DNA from: Nocardioides stalactiti
GTDB taxonomy: Bacteria; Actinomycetota; Actinomycetes; Propionibacteriales; Nocardioidaceae
Length of the DNA: 34,035 nt
Reading direction: 5' to 3'
Assembly: GCF_014180715.1 (NCBI RefSeq)
Contig: NZ_JACEFC010000040.1
Coordinates: forward strand, 1 to 34,035
The first letter of the stretch is position 1. Each line of letters begins with the position of its first letter. Shown one piece after another: positions 8,379-15,222 of the stretch. The notes below the pieces were generated by a model. The model did no database searches, was not told the origin of the DNA, and saw only the letters and a program-made list of their open reading frames with translations. Made by a program: the position numbers and the translations under genes.

Positions 8379-8606
8379 TCAGTCGCGGGGCGGCGGGGCG
8401 GGCTCGACGTCGTCGTCAGGATCCTCCTCGGACGCCTCCTCGTCGCCGTCGAGGCCGCTGTCTTCGGGGATGAGGTCGTCGACCTCCGCGTCCGGCGGCA
8501 GTCCCTCGGCCAGCGGGTTGTCCTCGCCCGGCACCAGGTCCGGCGGGAGCTGGTCGTCGGAGATCCCCGCGCCGCTGCTCGTGCTCTCGTCCTTGTTCTC
8601 GCTCAT
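8379..8606 (-). CDS. Small acidic, probably disordered protein
   Basis: No known family is recognised. The 75 residues are strongly acidic and rich in Asp, Glu, Pro and Ser, with no hydrophobic core. Examples are LPPDLVPGEDNPLAEGLPPD in the middle and EEASEEDPDDDVEPAPPP at the end. Such a composition predicts a disordered cytosolic protein. The start ATG at 8606 has no good ribosome-binding site. The reading is supported because this frame gives a sensible biased protein while the opposite frames give Arg/Pro-rich shadow text. It lies 60 bases after the sugar dehydrogenase gene in the same direction and may be the last gene of that transcript. Confidence 0.55.
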   Translation of the reverse strand: MSENKDESTSSGAGISDDQLPPDLVPGEDNPLAEGLPPDAEVDDLIPEDSGLDGDEEASEEDPDDDVEPAPPPRD

Positions 8607-8666
8607 GCGCGAGCGGTACCCGGTGCCGCTCCCGACACCCCTCGGGCTGGAGCAGCCCGCGCCTTC

Positions 8667-9782
8667 CTAGGGCTCGATGACGAGGATCCGGTCGTCCTCG
8701 GCGGCGGGGTTGCCGCGACCGTCGTGGTTGCTGGTGGTGAGCCAGAGGCGGCCGTCGGGCGCGACCTCGACGGTGCGGACGCGGCCGTAGTCGCCCTCGA
8801 AGTACGCCGTGGGGTCGCCGACGGTCGCGCCGTCGACGGGGATCCGCCACAGTCGCTGCCCGCCGAGGCCGGCCATCCAGAGGGTGTCGTCGGCGTACGC
8901 GAGCCCCGAGGGGGACGCCTCGGAGGTCGACCAGGTGAGCTCGGGGTCGTGGAACTCCGGCTCGCCCCCGCCGCCCTCGACCTCGGGCCAGCCGTAGTCG
9001 TCGCCGGCCTCGATCAGGTTGAGCTCGTCGAAGGCGTTGGAGCCGAACTCGCTGGCCCAGAGCCGGCCGTCGTCGTCGAAGGCGAGGCCCTGGACGTTGC
9101 GGTGACCCCAGGACCAGACCTCGTCGCCGAACGGGTTGTCGGGCGCCGGCTCGCCCTCGGTGGTGATCCGCAGGATCTTGCCGGCGTAGCCGGTCCGCTC
9201 CCGGGCCAGGGCGTCGTCGCCGGTCTCGCCGGTGGCGACGTAGAGGTAGCCGTCGGGGCCGAACGCCAGCCGACCGCCGTCGTGGACGGCGCCGTTGGGG
9301 ATGCCGTCCAGGATCGTCTCGGTCGGGCCGAGGACGTCGCCGTCGAGCTCGGCGCGCACGACCTGGTTCTCGTCCTCGGTGCAGACGTAGAAGTAGAGGG
9401 TCGCGTCGGAGGCGAAGTCCGGGGACACCGCGACGCCGAGCAGCCCCGCCTCGCCCTGGGCAACGGTCTCGGGGACCCGGCCGACCTCGACCACGTCGCC
9501 CTCACCACCGCCCGCGGGCGGGGTGACCACCAGGACGCGCGCGGTGTCGCGCTCGGTCACGACGGCCCGTCCGTCGGGCAGGAAGTCGAGACCCCAGGGC
9601 ACCGACAGGCCGCTGGCGACCGTGTCGACGACCTCCGGTCCGTCTGCGGGGGAGGTCGGCCGGTCCACCGCGGTCGGCGAGACCGGCTCACCGTCCGGGG
9701 CGTCGTCGCCGCAGGAGGTCAGCAGCGCTGTCGCGGCGACCAGGGCCGAGCCGATATGCAGGGCCGTACGACGGGCGCTCAT
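8667..9782 (-). CDS. Lipoprotein PQQ-type glucose/sorbosone dehydrogenase
   Basis: A 371-residue beta-propeller of the soluble aldose/sorbosone dehydrogenase family (YliI-like), expected to oxidise sugars outside the membrane with a quinone cofactor. The N terminus MSARRTALHIGSALVAATAL runs into LTSC, a good lipobox with Cys24 as the lipid site. Propeller signatures include SVPWGLDFLPDGRAVVTERD, GLLGVAVSPDFASDATLYFY, GRLAFGPDGYLYVATGETGD, GHRNVQGLAFDDDGRLWASE and LIEAGDDYGWPEVEG, which match the family blade order and metal/PQQ-binding surroundings. The open frame runs far upstream, but the ATG at 9782 gives the signal peptide and has a TATCGT box six bases before it. It lies 32 bases after the hydrolase gene. 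The substrate is unknown. Confidence 0.88.
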   Translation of the reverse strand: MSARRTALHIGSALVAATALLTSCGDDAPDGEPVSPTAVDRPTSPADGPEVVDTVASGLSVPWGLDFLPDGRAVVTERDTARVLVVTPPAGGGEGDVVEVGRVPETVAQGEAGLLGVAVSPDFASDATLYFYVCTEDENQVVRAELDGDVLGPTETILDGIPNGAVHDGGRLAFGPDGYLYVATGETGDDALARERTGYAGKILRITTEGEPAPDNPFGDEVWSWGHRNVQGLAFDDDGRLWASEFGSNAFDELNLIEAGDDYGWPEVEGGGGEPEFHDPELTWSTSEASPSGLAYADDTLWMAGLGGQRLWRIPVDGATVGDPTAYFEGDYGRVRTVEVAPDGRLWLTTSNHDGRGNPAAEDDRILVIEP

Positions 9783-9788
9783 GGCCCG

Positions 9789-9794
9789 ACGATA
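9789..9794 (-). promoter_or_regulatory. -10 box of the sugar dehydrogenase gene
   Basis: On the minus strand TATCGT ends six bases before the ATG at 9782, with no Shine-Dalgarno sequence between them. This predicts a leaderless transcript starting in the short gap behind the hydrolase gene. Confidence 0.5.
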
Positions 9795-9814
9795 CCCAGG
9801 CCGGGCACGCCGGA

Positions 9815-10741
9815 TCAGGACGCGGTGACGCCGACCTTGTCGAGGAACTCCAGGAGCAGGTCGTGGACGACCTCGGGCTGCTCCATCTGGATGAAGTGCG
9901 ACCCGCGCAGCTCGAAGTATTCGGCGTCCGCGAGGCGCTCGGCGGCGGTCCACATGTCGCGGGCGCCGGCCAGGACGTCGTACTTCGCGGCGACGAAGCG
10001 CACGGGTGCCTGGATGCTGCTCAGCGAGACCCGGGCGTGCCGGGAGGTCCCGAGGGCGAGGTGGGCGTACCACTCGACCGGGGTGCTGATGAACTCCTTG
10101 ATGCCGCGCGCGGCCATCTCGGGGTCGGGGACCGGGAACATGAAGCCGCTGTGCGTGATGAGCGCGACCGCCTTGGGCCCGATCGGGATCCGGGTGGTGA
10201 TCGGGCTGACGGCCCAGCCGGTCAGCTTCGCCGCCCGGCACGCGTTGATGGTGAGCAGGCGGGCGACCTGGTGGGGGAGCCGGAGCGGCGCCAGCATGGT
10301 GCGGAAGGTGTCGCCGGGGACCCCGGCCACGGCGAACAGGCCGGCGACCCGCTCGGGGTTGCGCAGCGCCAGCTCGAACATGGTGTTGACGCCCATCGAC
10401 CAGCCCATGTGGACCGCCCGGTCGATGCCGAAGTGGTCCATGACCGACAGGGCGTCCTCGACGAAGTGCTCGATCTCGACGTGGGACCGGTCGCGCGGGC
10501 GCTCCGACCCGCCGACGCCGCGGTGGTTCCACGACACGACGCGGACGCCGCAGGCGGGGTCGAGCAGGGCCGGCCACTGGTAGGGGTTCGTGCCCAGGCC
10601 GTTGCAGAGCACGACGGTCGGGCCGTCGATGGTCCCGTCAGGGTCGTTGGTCCACGCGCGGACGTGCGTCCCGTCGTCGGACAGGATGTCGTGGAAGGAC
10701 ACCAGGTCGGTCGCGGCGGCGTCGGGCGTCGTGATGGGCAT
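9815..10741 (-). CDS. Alpha/beta-hydrolase
   Basis: A 308-residue hydrolase of the alpha/beta fold, probably a cytosolic esterase or lipase-like enzyme. The oxyanion region VVLCNGLGTNPYQWP is near 43-57. Strand-turn motif VVSWNHRGVGGSERP follows, then the nucleophile elbow G-W-S-M-G at 113-117 with Ser115. Asp255 (AAKYDVLAG) and His282 (GSHFIQMEQPE) complete a likely triad. There is no signal peptide. The ATG at 10741 is chosen because CAGAAT lies six bases upstream, the same arrangement as at other leaderless genes here. A GTG at 10771 would add ten residues. The neighbouring sugar dehydrogenase lies downstream in the same direction. The substrate cannot be read from the sequence. Confidence 0.88.
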   Translation of the reverse strand: MPITTPDAAATDLVSFHDILSDDGTHVRAWTNDPDGTIDGPTVVLCNGLGTNPYQWPALLDPACGVRVVSWNHRGVGGSERPRDRSHVEIEHFVEDALSVMDHFGIDRAVHMGWSMGVNTMFELALRNPERVAGLFAVAGVPGDTFRTMLAPLRLPHQVARLLTINACRAAKLTGWAVSPITTRIPIGPKAVALITHSGFMFPVPDPEMAARGIKEFISTPVEWYAHLALGTSRHARVSLSSIQAPVRFVAAKYDVLAGARDMWTAAERLADAEYFELRGSHFIQMEQPEVVHDLLLEFLDKVGVTAS

Positions 10742-10801
10742 GCGGCGATTCTGCCCGAGGGCGCGCCTCACCGGGGTGTGCCCTGCCGCACACCGGGACG
10801 A

Positions 10802-11026
10802 TCAGGCGTGCGCGGCGACGCCCGGGTCGGCGGCGGGACGGGACGGGCCGGAGCGGGCAGCGGCCCGTTCGGCGAGGTACGACGCCACGTCCTCGCGCTC
10901 CGCACGACGGTGCGCGCATGCGGTGAGGGCGACCATGGCGTTGCGGCGGGCGGCCTGCTGGGACGCCACGGGCCACTCGGAGATGGCCTGGCCGAGACGG
11001 AGAAGAGGACGGAGGGTGGAGATCAT
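10802..11026 (-). CDS. Small basic protein of unknown function
   Basis: A 74-residue protein with no recognised family. The first 55 residues read as amphipathic helices with many Ala and Arg (LRPLLRLGQAISEWPVASQQ, then ARRNAMVALTACAHRRAERE), followed by a Pro/Ala tail. No signal peptide or clear membrane helix is present. The ATG at 11026 has GGAG about seven bases upstream on the minus strand. A longer version from an upstream ATG (adding about 22 residues) is possible but its extra sequence is low-complexity. It lies 60 bases before the hydrolase gene in the same direction. TACGGT on the minus strand at 11068-11063 is a possible -10 box. Confidence 0.5.
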   Translation of the reverse strand: MISTLRPLLRLGQAISEWPVASQQAARRNAMVALTACAHRRAEREDVASYLAERAAARSGPSRPAADPGVAAHA

Positions 11027-11129
11027 GGGGGGCTCCGATGGGGGAAGATCGGGGGTGGGACCACCGTAGTCCGGTTCGTTGCTCGCGCACATCACCGCCA
11101 CGTGACGCTTCGGTGAAATGATCCTGGGT

Positions 11130-11146
11130 GCGAGGCCCGGCCTCGC
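11130..11146 (-). terminator. Hairpin downstream of the EamA transporter gene
   Basis: GCGAGGC and GCCTCGC form a perfect 7-bp stem with a 3-base loop, 20 bases beyond the stop codon of the transporter gene. There is no clear T-run. The position suggests a terminator, or an mRNA 3' end stabiliser. Confidence 0.4.
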
Positions 11147-11166
11147 GTCGGTGAAGTCCGCGCGTC

Positions 11167-12066
11167 TCAGCCCGCGGCGGGCGGCGGGGTCGCGTCGACG
11201 GGCGCGTGCGCCCGGGTCGCGCCGATGCTGGCCAGCACCACGCAGGTGATCGCGAGCCACTGGACGAGCGCCAGCTCCTCGCCGACGACGAGCAGTCCCG
11301 CGAACGCGGCGGCCGCGGGCTCGAGACTCATCAGCACGCCGAACATCGCCGGGGTGAGGCGCCGGAGCGCCACCAGCTCGCAGCTGTAGGGGATGACCGA
11401 GCAGAGCAGCCCGATGGCGGCACCGAGGGCGAGGATCCGGGTGTCGCCGAGCGGACCGCGATCGGTGGCGGCGAGCGCCGGCGTGAGCACGACGACGGCG
11501 ATGAGGCTGGCGACGGCGAGGCCGTCGAGCCCCTCCCAGCGGCGTCCGGTGTGGGCGCTCAGCAGGATGTAGGCGGCCCAGCAGGCTCCGGCCAGCAGGG
11601 CGAAGAGGACACCGACCAGGTCGAGGTCGGCACGCTCGGCGCCGAGGAGGGCGACGCCGAGGCCGGCCAGGCCGACCCACGCCAGGTCGCGGGGGCGGCG
11701 CGAGCCGGCCACGGCGACCGCGAGCGGCCCGATGAACTCGATGGTGACGGCGATGCCGATCGGGATCCGGCTGAACGACTGGTAGAACGCCCAGTTCATG
11801 AGGCCGAGGGAGAGTCCGAACCCGAGCACGATCAGCCAGTCGACGCGGTCCCGCCCCCGCCAGCGTGGCCGGGCGAGGACGACGAGCACCAGGGCGCTCG
11901 ACGCGAGCCGCAGCCACACCAGGCCGGTCGGGGACACCTCGTCGAACAGGTTCTTGGCGGCGCCCGCCCCGAACTGGACCGAGGCGATCCCGATGAGCAC
12001 CAGCCCGATCGCCGCACCCCGCGTCGGGATTCGGTTGTCGGTGACCGATGACAACGTGGGCGTCAC
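11167..12066 (-). CDS. EamA/DMT-family transporter
   Basis: Integral membrane transporter of the drug/metabolite superfamily with the expected 299 residues and ten membrane helices in two EamA repeats. The first repeat begins AAIGLVLIGIASVQFGAGAA and contains EVSPTGLVWLRLASSALVLV. The second begins LVGVLFALLAGACWAAYILL and contains the typical LTPAMFGVLMSLEPAAAAFA, which is characteristic of RhtA/YdcZ-like exporters of amino acids or metabolites. The GTG at 12066 is chosen because TACATT lies six bases upstream and a start further upstream would add only unrelated Arg/Pro-rich sequence. It is divergent from the Asp-box gene, with only 38 bases between their start codons. The substrate is unknown. 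Confidence 0.88.
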   Translation of the reverse strand: MTPTLSSVTDNRIPTRGAAIGLVLIGIASVQFGAGAAKNLFDEVSPTGLVWLRLASSALVLVVLARPRWRGRDRVDWLIVLGFGLSLGLMNWAFYQSFSRIPIGIAVTIEFIGPLAVAVAGSRRPRDLAWVGLAGLGVALLGAERADLDLVGVLFALLAGACWAAYILLSAHTGRRWEGLDGLAVASLIAVVVLTPALAATDRGPLGDTRILALGAAIGLLCSVIPYSCELVALRRLTPAMFGVLMSLEPAAAAFAGLLVVGEELALVQWLAITCVVLASIGATRAHAPVDATPPPAAG

Positions 12067-12072
12067 TCGGTC

Positions 12073-12078
12073 AATGTA
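12073..12078 (-). promoter_or_regulatory. -10 box of the EamA transporter gene
   Basis: TACATT on the minus strand ends six bases before the GTG at 12066. No Shine-Dalgarno sequence fits in the gap, so the transcript is probably leaderless. The box lies inside the 5' untranslated region of the divergent Asp-box gene. Confidence 0.55.
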
Positions 12079-12104
12079 GGGAACAGCTCGAAAAAGGAGG
12101 ACGC

Positions 12105-13196
12105 ATGGGCACCATCCTGATGGCCGGCACCCGCAAGGGACTCTGGGTCGGCCGGTCCGACGACAGCCGCGAGGACTGGTCGTGGACCGGACCCCACCAC
12201 GACATGGAGGAGGTCTACTCCTGCCTCGTCGACACCCGCGGGGACCGGCCACGGCTCTTCGCCGGTGCGTCGTCGAGCTGGCTCGGGCCCCAGCTGCGCT
12301 GGTCCGACGACCTCGGTGAGACGTGGCAGGAGACGCCCGGCGGGGCGATCACGTTCCCGGAGGGGAGCGGGGCGACGGTCGAGCGGATCTGGCAGGTCGT
12401 CCCCGGCGCCACCGCAGGGGTGCTCCACGCCGGCACCGAGCCGGGTGCGGTGTGGACCTCGGTCGACGGCGGCGCGACCTTCGCCCTCGAGGAGGGCCTC
12501 TGGAACCACCCGCAGCGGGCGGAGTGGGGCGAGGGCTTCGGCGGCCAGGCGTTCCACACGGTGCTGCCGCACCCGACCGACCCCGACTCGATCACGGCGG
12601 CGATCTCGACGGGCGGCGTCTACCAGACCACCGACGGCGGCTCGACGTGGACCGCGCGCAACCAGGGCATCCGCGCGGACTTCCTGCCCGAGGACCAGCG
12701 CTACCCCGAGTTCGGCCAGTGCGTCCACAAGGTGACCCGCCACCCGAGCCGCCCCGAGCGGCTCTACCTGCAGAACCACGGCGGTGTCTACCGCTCCGAC
12801 GACGAGGGCGGTTCCTGGACCTCGATCGGCGAGGGCCTGCCGAGCGACTTCGGGTTCCCGATCGTCGTCCACCCGCACCGGCCCGACACGGTCTACGTCT
12901 TCCCGCTCGCCGGCGGGGAGGAGGGTCGCTACCCGCCGGCCGGCGCCGCCCGGGTCTGGCGCTCCGACAACGCGGGCGACTCGTGGACGGCGTACGGCGC
13001 GGGCCTGCCCGACGCGTTCTACGTCGGTGTGATGCGCGACGCGATGTGCGCCGACGGCCACGACCCGGCCGGGATCTACTTCGGGGCCCGCAACGGGTCG
13101 GTCTGGGCGTCGCGCGACGACGGGGAGACCTGGCGCAACGTGGTGAGCGACCTGCCCGACGTGATGTCGCTCAAGGCCGGCGTCGTCCCTGACTGA
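12105..13196 (+). CDS. Asp-box (BNR) repeat beta-propeller protein
   Basis: A 363-residue protein with six Asp-box repeats (S-x-D-x-G-x-T-W): SDDLGETW at 67-74, SVDGGATF at 119-126, TTDGGSTW at 175-182, SDDEGGSW at 231-238, SDNAGDSW at 287-294 and SRDDGETW at 336-343. The spacing of about 50-56 residues predicts a six-bladed propeller. Similar proteins are often labelled exo-alpha-sialidase, but no arginine triad or catalytic Tyr/Glu arrangement can be assigned by eye and there is no signal peptide, so enzymatic activity should not be assumed. The ATG has an ideal AAGGAGG site four bases upstream, unlike its leaderless neighbours. It faces the secreted protein gene across a bidirectional hairpin. 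Confidence 0.85.
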   Translation: MGTILMAGTRKGLWVGRSDDSREDWSWTGPHHDMEEVYSCLVDTRGDRPRLFAGASSSWLGPQLRWSDDLGETWQETPGGAITFPEGSGATVERIWQVVPGATAGVLHAGTEPGAVWTSVDGGATFALEEGLWNHPQRAEWGEGFGGQAFHTVLPHPTDPDSITAAISTGGVYQTTDGGSTWTARNQGIRADFLPEDQRYPEFGQCVHKVTRHPSRPERLYLQNHGGVYRSDDEGGSWTSIGEGLPSDFGFPIVVHPHRPDTVYVFPLAGGEEGRYPPAGAARVWRSDNAGDSWTAYGAGLPDAFYVGVMRDAMCADGHDPAGIYFGARNGSVWASRDDGETWRNVVSDLPDVMSLKAGVVPD

Positions 13197-13203
13197 AAGG
13201 CGG

Positions 13204-13237
13204 CTGACCGGCGTCGCCCCACCACGACGCCGGTCAG
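13204..13237. terminator. Bidirectional terminator-like hairpin
   Basis: Two 13-base arms (13204-13216 and 13225-13237) are perfect reverse complements around an 8-base loop. The hairpin lies between the stop of the Asp-box gene and the stop of the converging secreted protein gene, within a 53-base gap. There is no T-run on either side, as is common for actinobacterial intergenic hairpins. Confidence 0.65.
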
Positions 13238-13249
13238 GAACCGGGGGTC

Positions 13250-15184
13250 CTACTTGGCGATCACCACGCCGTCGATGCGGACCGGCTTGCCCTCGGAGAT
13301 CACGGTGATCCGCAGCGTCCCCGTGCGGACCTCGTCGAAGGTCGCGACGTCGATGAGCTGCTTCGAGCCGGTGCCCTCCAGCGAGTAGTTGCCCAGGACC
13401 TCGTCGCCGAGCTTGACCTGGACCTTCCCGCCGTCGACCACCTTGGTCACCAGGAGCGCCAGGTGACGGGCGCGCACGCCGGTCCGGACCAGCGCACGGC
13501 CCTTGGTCTTGGTGGTCGTCAGGGTGCCCTGGTACGGCGCCGGGCCGTCGACGAGCGTCCAACCGGTGGCCGTGAACGCCCGGTCGTCGAGCGGCGTGGT
13601 GAAGCAGACCTCCTTGCTGATCTCGCCGTTGTTGCCGACGCCGTCGGTGCCGCGCACCGCCAGGCAGTACGACGCGCCTGCGGGGAGGTCGACCTGGGTC
13701 GCGCCCGCCGGACGGTCGTCGGCCAGGGTCGTGCGAGGGCCGTAGCCGGCGGCGTTCCACGGTGCCACCCGGGCCAGCACGTCGACCGAGGAGAGGCCGG
13801 AGAGCCAGTCGCCCCCGGCGGTCTCGAAGGAGATGCCGGGCGAGCGCAGGACCTCGGTGGTGAGCACGGACCCCGACCAGCCGGTGGCGGTGACGGTCGG
13901 ACCCACGGTGTCGAGGTAGCGGGCACGCAGGGTCGAGTCGGGCCCGAGCAGCGCGCCGAGGGCGACCACGTTGCCCCGGAGGTCCGTGGCGACCGAACCG
14001 CGGGCGGCGTAGCCGTCGGCCGACACCCAGGGCGTGAAGTCGACGCCCGAGCGGGGTCGGTGCAGGACGACCTGCCGGCTGCTGGCCGTGTAACCGACCG
14101 CCTGGGCGCCGCTCTCGGCGATCCCGGCGTCGAGGTTGCCGACAGTGCCTCCGACTGCCGGCGACGAGGTGGTCGTCCACGCGCCCCCGAAGAGGCTGCT
14201 CGCATGGATGATCGCCGCGCTGCCGGTGACGTCGGCCCATGCGGCGAGCAGGCGACCGGTGCCGTCGATGTCGATCACCGGTGAGGTGCCGCTCACCCCA
14301 CTGGCCAGCACCTTGGCGGTGCCCTTCTTCCCGCCCGCCGGTGCGACCAGCTGGACGGTCGCGTTGGCGGACCCGAGCGAGACGTAGGCGACGGCCGCCT
14401 CGCCGTCGTCGTTGATCGTCGCCGCCGCCGTCTCCTGCGTGGCGCTGCCGAGCGGGACGGCGGCCTTCCAGGTGCCGCCCGGGGAGTGCCGGGTGTAGGC
14501 GTACTGGTCGGCGCCACCGTCGGTGAAGGCGAGGACGACCTCGCCCGCGCCGCTCACGTCCAGCGCGGGTTCGCCGCCGTCGGCGACGACCAGGAGCGGC
14601 TCTTCGGGAAGGGCCGGGTAGGCCCACTCGACGACGCGCAGGCCGAAGGTGGCGTCGTCGGCGTCGGTGTACTCCGCAGCGGCGTAGACGGTCCGGTCGT
14701 CGGCGATGCCGACGTCGATGCCGGGGACGACGTTGGTCGCGCCGGGCGTGAGGTTGCGGGCGGGCGACCAGACGCCGTCGACGGGCTGGACGGCGGCGTA
14801 GAGCTCCTCGACCCCGTCGTGGTTCTCGGTCCAGGCCGCGACCAGGTCACCGTTGCCGTTGACCTCGATGGTCGGGTCGTAGGCGGAGTGTCCGAACGTG
14901 GAGATCGCGACCGGCAGGTCCCACTCGCCGTTGTTGGCGTTGGGCTTGAACCGGGCCGCCATCACCCTCCGCCCGGCCGGCCCGGTGTCGAACCAGACCG
15001 CCGCCGCGAAGCCGTCGCCGTAGCCGACGACCTCGAAGTTGCGACCCGGGTTCACAGCGGTGTCGGCGGTGGTGGTGATGACGTCGGCGTGGGTCCAGTC
15101 GGCCGCGACGACGGGGGTGGCGAGGGCCACCGTGCTGGCGGCGACGGCTGCCGCCGCCAGCGTGGTGAGGAGCTGCTTGCTCAT
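13250..15184 (-). CDS. Secreted multidomain protein, tandem paralogue A
   Basis: A 644-residue exported protein of unknown function. The signal peptide is LLTTLAAAAVAASTVALATP with likely cleavage after VVA near residue 27. A long central part consists of repeated strand motifs typical of propeller-like repeats (GDLVAAWTENHDG, AGEVVLAFTDGGADQYAYTR, TGRLLAAWADVTG). Next is an Ig/fibronectin-like unit with a Cys pair (SYCLAVRGTDGVGNNGEISK, then EVCFTTPLDDRAF). The protein ends in a beta-rich module with ALVRTGVRARHLALLVTKV and the terminal RIDGVVIAK. There is no LPxTG anchor. The last 110 or so residues clearly match the neighbouring paralogue. It starts 38 bases after that gene, with a GGAAGG ribosome-binding site, so the pair is probably one transcript. 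Confidence 0.85.
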   Translation of the reverse strand: MSKQLLTTLAAAAVAASTVALATPVVAADWTHADVITTTADTAVNPGRNFEVVGYGDGFAAAVWFDTGPAGRRVMAARFKPNANNGEWDLPVAISTFGHSAYDPTIEVNGNGDLVAAWTENHDGVEELYAAVQPVDGVWSPARNLTPGATNVVPGIDVGIADDRTVYAAAEYTDADDATFGLRVVEWAYPALPEEPLLVVADGGEPALDVSGAGEVVLAFTDGGADQYAYTRHSPGGTWKAAVPLGSATQETAAATINDDGEAAVAYVSLGSANATVQLVAPAGGKKGTAKVLASGVSGTSPVIDIDGTGRLLAAWADVTGSAAIIHASSLFGGAWTTTSSPAVGGTVGNLDAGIAESGAQAVGYTASSRQVVLHRPRSGVDFTPWVSADGYAARGSVATDLRGNVVALGALLGPDSTLRARYLDTVGPTVTATGWSGSVLTTEVLRSPGISFETAGGDWLSGLSSVDVLARVAPWNAAGYGPRTTLADDRPAGATQVDLPAGASYCLAVRGTDGVGNNGEISKEVCFTTPLDDRAFTATGWTLVDGPAPYQGTLTTTKTKGRALVRTGVRARHLALLVTKVVDGGKVQVKLGDEVLGNYSLEGTGSKQLIDVATFDEVRTGTLRITVISEGKPVRIDGVVIAK

Positions 15185-15222
15185 CGGTGTTGCCTTCCGA
15201 TTCCGAGGTGGTGGCCGTCAGG

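Noticed and set aside
12105..13196. Annotation as an exo-alpha-sialidase
   Set aside because: The Asp boxes support the fold only. No catalytic residues could be assigned and there is no export signal.
12117..14627. Long open frame on the minus strand across the Asp-box and secreted protein genes
   Set aside because: Its text is Arg/Gly/Pro-rich with no motif and it opposes the Asp-box gene. High GC content produces such frames throughout the window.
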